Source: Nitrososphaerales archaeon TH526 (GTDB lineage: Archaea > Thermoproteota > Nitrososphaeria > Nitrososphaerales > Nitrososphaeraceae). Taken from it: 5,457 nucleotides of DNA. Below, piece by piece: positions 1-4,731 of the stretch. The number at the start of each line of letters is the position of its first letter. Positions within the stretch are counted from its first letter, which is position 1. The notes under the pieces were generated by a model. That model did not search any database. It was not told the DNA's origin and saw only the letters and a list, made by a program, of their open reading frames with translations. Both the position numbers and the translations under genes were made by a program. The DNA lies in assembly GCA_014523665.1 (NCBI GenBank), contig JAATVR010000312.1, forward strand, positions 1-5,457, given 5' to 3'.

Positions 1-108
1 CCACCTTCTGGAGCTGCACCACCTTCTGGAGCTGCACCACCTTCTGGAGCTGCACCACCTTCTGGAGCTGCACCACCTTCTGGAGCTGCACCACCTTCTG
101 GAGCTACT
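1..108 (-). repeat. Six 18-bp tandem repeats coding for GGAAPE hexapeptides
   Basis: Five identical 18-bp units (1-90) and a sixth differing at two bases (91-108) lie head to tail. In the minus-strand gene they encode Gly-Gly-Ala-Ala-Pro-Glu in circular permutation. Degenerate relatives continue at 124-174, where one unit lacks a codon and Ala is replaced by Pro or Val (PEGGAPPEGGAPPGG). The array touches the left edge, so its true copy number is unknown. Identity at the DNA level suggests recent expansion or homogenisation. Confidence 0.95.
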
Positions 109-2348
109 AATTGTTGCTGTTGGCCACCTGGAGGTGCTCCACCTTCTGGAGGTGCTCCACCTTCTGGGACTGCTAGATTCTGCGCGACTCCTGCTGCGCC
201 AGCAGCACCTGTTTCTATGACTTTTTCAGGTTCCGCACCACCGGCTGCTGCTGCTCCTGCTGCGGCTGCGGCTGCGGCTGCTGCTGCTGGATCCGCACCA
301 GCTGCTTCACCGGCTGCTGCTGCTGCTCCTGCTGCCTTACCTGCTGCTGCTGCTGCTGCAGCTGAACCTCCATTTTCTTCAGCTGCTGCTGCTGCTGCTG
401 CTGCTGGATCTTCACCGGCTGCTGCTGCGGCTCCTGCTGCCTTACCTGCGGCTGCGGCTGCTGCTGCTGCCTTACCTGCTGCTGCAGCGGCTGCTGCTGC
501 TGGATCTTCACCAGCTGCAGCCGCGGCTGCGGCTGCGGCTGCAGCGTCAGTTGCTGTAGATGATGCTGCGGCTGCGGCTGCTGAAGCCGCGGCTGCTGCT
601 GCGGCTGCTCCACCTCCTGCCGCGGCTGCTGCTGCGGCTGCTCCACCTGCGGCCGCACCTGCTGCTGCACCACTACCGGATGCTGCACTTGCTGCGGCTG
701 CGGCTGCTGCGCCGCCACCACCGGCTGCGGCTGCTGCTGCTGCTGCATTACCTGCTGCGGCGGCTGCGGCTGCTGCGCCACCACCTGCAGCGGCTGCGGC
801 TGCGGCTGCACCACTACCAGCTGCAGCAGCTGCGGCTGAACTACCACCTGCTGCGGCTGATGCTGCTGCTCCTGCTGCGGCTGCTGCGGCTGCTGAGCCA
901 CCTGCAGATGCTGTGGCGGCTGCGGCTGCCTGCCCAGCTGCGGCTGCGGCTGCCGCTGCGCCACCACCACCTGAAGTGGCTGCGGCTGCTGCGGCTGATG
1001 CTGCGCTTCCTGCTGCTGCTGCGGCTGCTGCACCACTACCACCGGCTGATGCTGCGGCTGCACTTCCTGCGGCGGCTGCTGCTGCGGCTGCACCACCACC
1101 TGCAGATGCTGCTGCGGCTGCGGCTGCGCCACCTGCTGCTGCTGCTGCTGCTGCGGCTGCGCCACCTGCTGCTGCTGCTGCTGCACTTCCACTGCTACCA
1201 CTTGCAGCAGCTGCTGCTGCTGCTGCACTTCCAGCAGCTGCTGCTGCTGCGCCAGCTGCACCACCACCTGCCGCTGCTGCTGCTGCTGCGGCTGATCCTC
1301 CTGCTGCAGCTGCTGCAGAAGCCGCCCCTGCTGCTGCGGCAGCCGCCGCCGCAGCTGATCCACCACCGCCAGATGCTGCTGCCGCTGCGGCTGCTGCAGC
1401 TGATCCGCCTGCGGCTGCTGCTGCTGCAGCTGAAGCTCCTGCAGCTGCTGAAGATGCTGCACTTGCTGCTGCAGCTGCTGCTGATACGGAACATCCCCCT
1501 GACGATGCTGCGGCTGCGGCGGCCGCCTGTCCTGCTGCAGCTGCTGCGGCCGCTGAAGACGATCCACCTCCAGAAGATGCTGCAGCTGCTGCTGCAGCTG
1601 CTGCACCATTAGCAGCAGACGCGGCTGCTGCTGCAGAACAACCTGCTGCTGCTGCTGAAGCTGCTGCGCTGCCGGCTGCGGCAGCAGCTGCACCAGACTG
1701 ACCAGAAGCAGCTGCTGCTGCTGCTGCAGAAGAGTAGCCGTCGGCGGCCGCTACACCTGCAGCAGCTCCTCCTGCCGCTGCTGCTGTTGCAACAGCTGAT
1801 CCACCGTTGTTAGATGTTGCTGCTGCTGCGGCGGCGGCGGCTGATTCATAGCCAGATGACGCTGCTGCTGCTGCGGCACTACCTGCTGCTGCTGCTGCTG
1901 CTGCCGATGCACCTGCTGCTGCTGCTGCTGCCGATGCACCTGCTGCTGCTGCTGCTGCTGCATCACCGTCTGACGATGCGGCGGCAGCTGCCGCTGCTGA
2001 ATACCCTGCAGCTGCCGCAGCTGAAGCAGCTGCCGATGTTGCCCCTTGTTCAGATGAGCCAGCAGCTGATGCAGCAGATGATCCTGCTCCAGTTGATGAG
2101 GCTGCCGCAGATGCTGCCTCGCCAGCTGCTGCAGCTGATGAAGAAGATGCTCCAGCCGCTGCAGCCGCTGCCGATGCCGCATTTCCTGCCGCAGCAGCCG
2201 AAGCTGCAGACGCTCCTGAAGCAGCTGATGCTGAATCAGCTGATGACGTGGCGAAAATTTGACTTACTGGTACGACGTGAAGGCCTAACGCGCCCAGTGC
2301 AATTGCTATAAACACATATGTTTGAAATGACGTGGATTTATTATGCAC
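1..2348 (-). CDS. Secreted Ala/Gly/Ser-rich, silk-like repeat protein (3' end beyond window)
   Basis: Seen: the minus-strand frame that starts at GTG 2348-2346 has no stop down to position 3 (782 codons) and leaves the window. An in-frame TAA lies at 2450-2448, and this GTG is the only ATG/GTG/TTG between that stop and the signal peptide. Residues 1-33 form a Sec-type signal: polar MHNKSTSFQTY, a hydrophobic stretch at about 12-23 (VFIAIALGALGL), and likely cleavage after IFA. Residues 34-215 are rich in Ala, Ser, Gly, Asp and Thr, and hold Tyr116, Tyr167 and Tyr205. Residues 216-711 are runs of about 6-9 Ala separated by 2-4 Gly/Ser, with only two Cys (237, 286) and rare Lys (for example 626, 636, 672). 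A less repetitive patch containing EPEKVIETG and QQQQ follows, then GGAAPE repeats. Inference: an exported structural, adhesive or matrix protein. No family or catalytic motif is recognised. The opposite-strand Ala frame has stops at 1699, 1735 and 1849 and no signal peptide. Confidence 0.85.
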   Translation of the reverse strand, partial: MHNKSTSFQTYVFIAIALGALGLHVVPVSQIFATSSADSASAASGASAASAAAAGNAASAAAAAAGASSSSAAAAGEAASAAASSTGAGSSAASAAGSSEQGATSAAASAAAAAGYSAAAAAAASSDGDAAAAAAAGASAAAAAAGASAAAAAAAGSAAAAAASSGYESAAAAAAAATSNNGGSAVATAAAAGGAAAGVAAADGYSSAAAAAAASGQSGAAAAAAGSAAASAAAAGCSAAAAASAANGAAAAAAAAASSGGGSSSAAAAAAAGQAAAAAAASSGGCSVSAAAAAASAASSAAAGASAAAAAAAGGSAAAAAAAAASGGGGSAAAAAAAAAGAASAAAAAGGSAAAAAAAAGGGAAGAAAAAAGSAAAAAAAASGSSGSAAAAAAGGAAAAAAAAAGGAAAAAAASAGGGAAAAAAAAGSAAAASAGGSGAAAAAAAGSAASAAAAAATSGGGGAAAAAAAAGQAAAAATASAGGSAAAAAAAGAAASAAAGGSSAAAAAAGSGAAAAAAAAGGGAAAAAAAAGNAAAAAAAAGGGGAAAAAAASAASGSGAAAGAAAGGAAAAAAAAGGGAAAAAAAASAAAAAASSTATDAAAAAAAAAAAGEDPAAAAAAAAGKAAAAAAAAGKAAGAAAAAGEDPAAAAAAAAEENGGSAAAAAAAGKAAGAAAAAGEAAGADPAAAAAAAAAAGAAAAGGAEPEKVIETGAAGAAGVAQNLAVPEGGAPPEGGAPPGGQQQQLVAPEGGAAPEGGAAPEGGAAPEGGAAPEGGAAPEG
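238..1701 (-). repeat. Poly-alanine/glycine low-complexity region (GCN repeats)
   Basis: About 1.46 kb of GCT/GCG/GCA/GCC-type triplets, with uninterrupted GCT runs of up to about eight units (for example 382-405). In the minus-strand gene this encodes blocks of about 6-9 Ala followed by 2-4 Gly/Ser residues, giving a loose period of about 10-11 residues. It is far more GC-rich than the AT-rich DNA to its right, as expected from Ala and Gly codons. Slippage during replication is the likely source of the expansion. The region is inside the gene, not a separate element. Confidence 0.9.
1903..1956 (-). repeat. 27-bp tandem duplication within the N-terminal part of the repeat protein
   Basis: Nine plus-strand triplets, gcc gat gca cct followed by five gct, occur twice in a row (1903-1929 and 1930-1956). 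In the minus-strand gene each copy encodes a block of Ala residues closed by Gly-Ala-Ser. It shows the same kind of growth by duplication as the longer arrays. Confidence 0.8.
2250..2348 (-). other. Sec-type signal peptide of the repeat protein
   Basis: Codons 1-33 of the minus-strand gene encode a short polar N-terminus with one Lys (residue 4), a hydrophobic core at about residues 12-23, and a small-residue site IFA followed by TSSAD. There is no twin-arginine motif, so Sec export is expected. The exact cleavage point is an inference. This segment is the main evidence for which strand and frame of the low-complexity region are coding. Confidence 0.8.
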
Positions 2349-2369
2349 AATTTTGACCGAACACGATGG

Positions 2370-2381
2370 CTTATATATTTT
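2370..2381 (-). promoter_or_regulatory. TATA box of the secreted repeat protein
   Basis: On the minus strand the sequence reads AAAATATATAAG. The centre of its TATATA core lies about 26 bases before the GTG start at 2348, which is the usual archaeal distance from TATA box to transcription start. The mRNA is therefore probably leaderless, beginning at or next to GTG. No Shine-Dalgarno-like purine tract is seen before the GTG, which fits. A second TATA-like run lies just upstream at about 2384-2393. Confidence 0.65.
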
Positions 2382-2442
2382 AGCTATATATCTTTCATAA
2401 TCTAGTATCTCTAGCGCACTAGTTGAATGTTCGGTAAGTGAA

Positions 2443-2484
2443 TTTGGTTAGATAATGTTGAGTATGTCTACGTGTCTAACCAAA
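2443..2484. repeat. Perfect 10-bp inverted repeat with 22-base spacer
   Basis: TTTGGTTAGA at 2443-2452 is exactly matched by its reverse complement TCTAACCAAA at 2475-2484. Neither arm extends further. It lies about 60 bases upstream of the TATA box of the repeat-protein gene. It could be a pair of operator half-sites, an RNA stem-loop or a remnant of a mobile element end. The sequence does not decide between these. Confidence 0.6.
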
Positions 2485-3110
2485 CCCACTCTGTTGATCT
2501 TTTTGCCGAATTTGTTATTACTATTATGAAATTCATTAAGATTTTGGAGATGATTTTTGAAAATGTATTACAAGATTCAAGAATCTAAAATTTTTCATTG
2601 ATTGTTAACTTGACACTTATCCAATATCAACCAATGGACAATTGAAAGCATGACCCTAAATCGTCTAGCGGGTTTGGATTACGTGCATCATGATTGCCCC
2701 ATTGATGTTGGCATTCATCTCCAGACCCTGCGTGCCTTCACTACAACCGATCTAGTACACCAAGTTCGATTGCATTTCGCAATTGTCCTCCTAAGCTTTG
2801 TCCTGGACAAACAACAGAAGATCAATATGAATTCAATATTAAAATTCGAGAACGAAAATTACAGTTCAGAATCACCTGTTATAACCTCATGCGTGGTGGA
2901 TGATGTAATGAAGCATGTCTGTTTAGATCTAATTTGAGCGTCACAATATTCTCGGCCAAAACTTACTGTGGCCCAAGGTAACCGATAAAATGCGATAATA
3001 TCAAGGCAAACAGTTTAGGCTGCTTCAACAGCGGGCATCCTACATTCGAATCTCATCCGTAAGTTCATTAATTCAATGTATTTCGGTTAGAGAAGAAAAT
3101 TCCAATTTGG
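2485..3110. other. Mostly non-coding AT-rich stretch with one doubtful reading frame
   Basis: No recognised gene lies here. It contains a short palindrome at 2573-2586 (AGATTC AA GAATCT), followed by AAAA and then TTTTT at 2591-2595. That resembles a terminator on the plus strand, but no plus-strand gene ends before it. The only sizeable frame is the 95-codon one at 2650-2937, listed separately. A TTCGAAT string at about 3043-3049 is not part of a foldable tRNA. Confidence 0.5.
2650..2937 (+). CDS. Doubtful hypothetical protein, 95 residues
   Basis: An ATG-initiated open frame of 95 codons ending in TGA. The product (starting MTLNRLAGLDYVHHDC) has a hydrophobic stretch around FAIVLLSFVL (about residues 44-53) and a polar second half. 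I recognise no family, motif or membrane topology. There is no clear TATA box at a suitable distance and no ribosome binding site before the ATG. It could be a small lineage-specific gene, a decayed fragment, or chance open frame in intergenic DNA. A competing reading on the opposite strand is no better. Confidence 0.25.
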   Translation: MTLNRLAGLDYVHHDCPIDVGIHLQTLRAFTTTDLVHQVRLHFAIVLLSFVLDKQQKINMNSILKFENENYSSESPVITSCVVDDVMKHVCLDLI

Positions 3111-3131
3111 TTATATTCTGGATTGTATATA
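3111..3131 (+). promoter_or_regulatory. TATA-like promoter elements before the small membrane protein
   Basis: Two A/T-rich boxes lie before the ATG at 3152: TTATATT (3111-3117, centre about 38 bases upstream) and TATATA (3126-3131, centre about 23 bases upstream). The first would give a leader of about 12 bases, the second a leaderless transcript. Either supports the start at 3152 over the TTG at 3107, because both boxes lie downstream of that TTG. Confidence 0.45.
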
Positions 3132-3151
3132 GTTCACAGCGGGTACCAAAG

Positions 3152-3502
3152 ATGTACAAACAGAGACCGATCGGGGTTACAATAATTGCTGTGCTTGCCA
3201 TACTGGGCGGGATAGCATTCCTTGCCAGCGGACTTGGGACATTATTGATTCCGCTAATTGGAATCTTCATTGGGAGTGGTTTGTTCATTCTGGGGCTGGC
3301 TTATTTTCTGATGGCCTACGGGCTATGGAATGGAAAGAGTTGGGCTTGGACACTAACGCTAATCCTTTCAGGAATTGGAATAATAGTAGGAATAGGATCG
3401 ATAGTAGTTGGGAACCTTGGTTCAATATTTCATATTATCATTAACGTCATAATAATTTACTATCTATATAGACCAAATGTCAAAGCTTTTTTTGATAAGT
3501 AG
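3152..3502 (+). CDS. Small four-helix integral membrane protein
   Basis: 116 residues starting MYKQRPIGVTIIAVL. Hydrophobic segments lie at about 9-29, 31-58, 64-86 and 88-106, with a short polar loop NGKSW at 60-64. The C-terminus IYYLYRPNVKAFF ends in a basic tail. The RPxGVTI opening and the YYLxRPxVKxFF-type ending are, as I recall, common in small archaeal membrane proteins of unknown function. Their role is not established, and none should be assumed. A TTG at 3107 would add 15 residues, but it lies upstream of both TATA-like boxes, and the ATG gives the typical N-terminus. The 3' end includes a run of seven T inside the last codons. Neighbours give no functional hint, as the gene stands alone on its strand. 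Confidence 0.8.
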   Translation: MYKQRPIGVTIIAVLAILGGIAFLASGLGTLLIPLIGIFIGSGLFILGLAYFLMAYGLWNGKSWAWTLTLILSGIGIIVGIGSIVVGNLGSIFHIIINVIIIYYLYRPNVKAFFDK

Positions 3503-3564
3503 AAACTACTACACTATTTTGCATTTCGAAGGAAATGATATACCAGGGTTGGACAGGATCATGG

Positions 3565-3582
3565 CAAGTTTTTTCTGACTTG
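3565..3582 (+). terminator. Possible terminator of the membrane protein gene
   Basis: A run of six T (3569-3574) lies about 67 bases after the stop codon, flanked by a weak 5-bp inverted repeat (CAAGT / ACTTG). Archaeal transcription often ends at T-rich tracts on the non-template strand, so this is plausible but weak. Confidence 0.25.
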
Positions 3583-3736
3583 ACCAATCAAACCATACTT
3601 CACTCATGCTTTAGTCTTTTTCGAATATTCAGATAGAGATAGGTATCAAAATCACTTGGTGGGCTTGTATTAAGAGCTTGTATATCTATCGTTCATCCGG
3701 AGGCATTATTTGAGGTAAAGTAACTTTTTGTCAGCA

Positions 3737-3757
3737 ATTCCTGAAATATTCAGGAAT
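3737..3757. repeat. Hairpin: 9-bp perfect inverted repeat with 3-base loop
   Basis: ATTCCTGAA (3737-3745), loop ATA, then TTCAGGAAT (3749-3757). It lies in the 3503-3848 gap between the convergent ends of the membrane-protein gene and the minus-strand coiled-coil gene, about 90 bases beyond the stop of the latter. It may form an RNA hairpin in the 3' region of that transcript or be a protein-binding palindrome. The rest of the gap holds no gene that I can support. Confidence 0.55.
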
Positions 3758-3803
3758 AATCGAGTTGACGAAGATCCAAATCCTCAGAATAGGGGTCTGG
3801 GAC

Positions 3804-3827
3804 ATCGAATATCGAATATCGAATATC
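3804..3827. repeat. Three tandem 7-bp repeats (ATCGAAT) plus a partial copy
   Basis: ATCGAAT occurs three times in a row (3804-3824) followed by ATC. It is a short microsatellite just downstream of the minus-strand gene's stop at 3849. No function is apparent. Confidence 0.85.
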
Positions 3828-3848
3828 TACATGACCAGATACACAGTA

Positions 3849-4559
3849 TCATGATATGGGAGCAGCCCCCCTTCGCTTTTCTCCTCGCTTATCGTTACTG
3901 CGCACAGCAGTACCTGAATTTTTGATTTGTTGTGCACTGGTCCCCTGGAGCATGGTCCTGACCTCTTGCAACTGGGCTTTCAATTCCTCAGTTTCTCTCT
4001 TGTACTTGTCAACAAATTCCCTCTGGTTTTCGACCATTTCCTTTAGATTATGATTTTCGGAACGCAAATTCTCATACCCAATCTGAAGAGAAGTTAGAGC
4101 ATCTCTATTCTTAGTGTTTTCAGTAACGATATTCCCTAATGACTGCGATTGTTTCAATACCTCTTGCCCGGCCTTTGAAGTCTCATCAAAAAGTCGCCTC
4201 TGGCCTTCGGCGAGCAATGCAAACTTCAATTCATTCCTAGCCGCATCGATTCCTTGGAAATAACTCGGCAAGAAAACCCAATCTCCACCTGAGGATTGAC
4301 CTATAGCAAGTAGTTCCAATTCGATCAACAATTTCCGGCCATCTAGAAAATCTTGATAGCCTTTCCTATAACTTTCAGGAAAATAGCACACATTTCCCTC
4401 CTTCGTCTTGCCCATAAAGAGATTAAAATAATAATGATATGTAACAGGGTCTATGTTTTTTAGCGAATTAATGATGGTTTCTTGCTCTGGCTGGGAAATT
4501 GGATCCTTTAGCCGACCAGGATGTACTAGATTGGAATTCACCTCACTTGAATCAGTCAT
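3849..4559 (-). CDS. Hypothetical coiled-coil protein, 236 residues
   Basis: ATG at 4559-4557 to TGA at 3851-3849. No signal peptide or membrane segment is visible, so it is probably cytoplasmic. Residues about 20-115 look like a compact globular part rich in aromatic residues (TYHYYFNLFMG, CYFPESYRKGYQDFLDG, GGDWVFLPSYFQGIDAARN). Residues about 120-205 are Glu/Lys/Gln/Leu-rich with heptad-like spacing (ENLRSENHNLKEMVENQ, KRETEELKAQLQEVRTML), indicating a coiled coil. The last 25 residues are polar and basic (RSNDKRGEKRRG). I do not recognise the family. Oligomerisation through the coil and binding to nucleic acid or an acidic partner by the tail are possible inferences only. A TATA-like box sits about 30 bases upstream. 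The ABC ATPase gene upstream ends 172 bases away, so co-transcription is not evident. Confidence 0.8.
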   Translation of the reverse strand: MTDSSEVNSNLVHPGRLKDPISQPEQETIINSLKNIDPVTYHYYFNLFMGKTKEGNVCYFPESYRKGYQDFLDGRKLLIELELLAIGQSSGGDWVFLPSYFQGIDAARNELKFALLAEGQRRLFDETSKAGQEVLKQSQSLGNIVTENTKNRDALTSLQIGYENLRSENHNLKEMVENQREFVDKYKRETEELKAQLQEVRTMLQGTSAQQIKNSGTAVRSNDKRGEKRRGAAPIS

Positions 4560-4584
4560 TGCAATGATGTTAAGGTAGAATTCA

Positions 4585-4594
4585 TAATATTAAT
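4585..4594 (-). promoter_or_regulatory. TATA-like box before the coiled-coil protein gene
   Basis: The minus strand reads ATTAATATTA, centred about 30 bases before the ATG at 4559. With the usual spacing of about 26 bases, transcription would start only a few bases before the ATG, giving a near-leaderless mRNA. This favours independent transcription over read-through from the ABC ATPase gene. Confidence 0.45.
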
Positions 4595-4672
4595 GATGAC
4601 CTTCGTTGCTCAAAGACAGAGAAAAGACCCAAGCAGTTGAGAGGTCAAATATCACACAAAACATAGAGTTGC

Positions 4673-4686
4673 TCTATCACGATAGA
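4673..4686. repeat. Short hairpin downstream of the ABC ATPase gene
   Basis: TCTATC AC GATAGA forms a 6-bp inverted repeat starting about 46 bases past the stop codon of the minus-strand ATPase gene. It could mark the end of that transcript, but no strong T run follows it on the minus strand. Weak support. Confidence 0.25.
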
Positions 4687-4731
4687 TAAAATGATCTGTT
4701 GCCACGGCTCAATTTGCCAGTACAGTACACC

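Noticed and set aside
1..108. CRISPR array
   Set aside because: The 18-bp units are directly adjacent without spacers and remain in frame with the coding sequence, so they are protein-coding repeats.
560..1612. Leu/Arg-rich 350-residue plus-strand frame
   Set aside because: It is the CTG phase of the repeat, with an implausible composition and no start signals.
215..1693. Gln/Pro-rich 492-residue minus-strand frame
   Set aside because: It is the CAG phase of the same triplets, begins in the middle of the repeat region and has no promoter or leader. The signal peptide belongs to the GCA (Ala) phase.
217..1701. Ala/Pro-rich 494-residue plus-strand frame
   Set aside because: It has no signal peptide, promoter or natural start (the frame is open to the left edge), and meets stops at 1699, 1735 and 1849 while the same composition continues. 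It is the wobble-facing shadow of the minus-strand gene.
1751..2182. Gln/His-rich minus-strand frame and the overlapping Leu-rich plus-strand frame at 1814-2311
   Set aside because: Both are out-of-phase readings of the N-terminal part of the secreted repeat protein gene.
3000..3062. Possible tRNA 3' part around TTCGAAT (about 3043-3049)
   Set aside because: The bases flanking the T-loop-like string do not form a T stem (the closing pair would be A-C), and no acceptor, D or anticodon arm can be folded around it.
3107..3151. Upstream TTG start for the small membrane protein
   Set aside because: Both TATA-like boxes lie downstream of this TTG, and the ATG at 3152 gives a typical N-terminus.
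3728..3925. 65-residue TTG-initiated plus-strand frame
   Set aside because: It runs over a hairpin and a microsatellite and ends inside the opposite-strand coiled-coil gene. It has no recognisable features.
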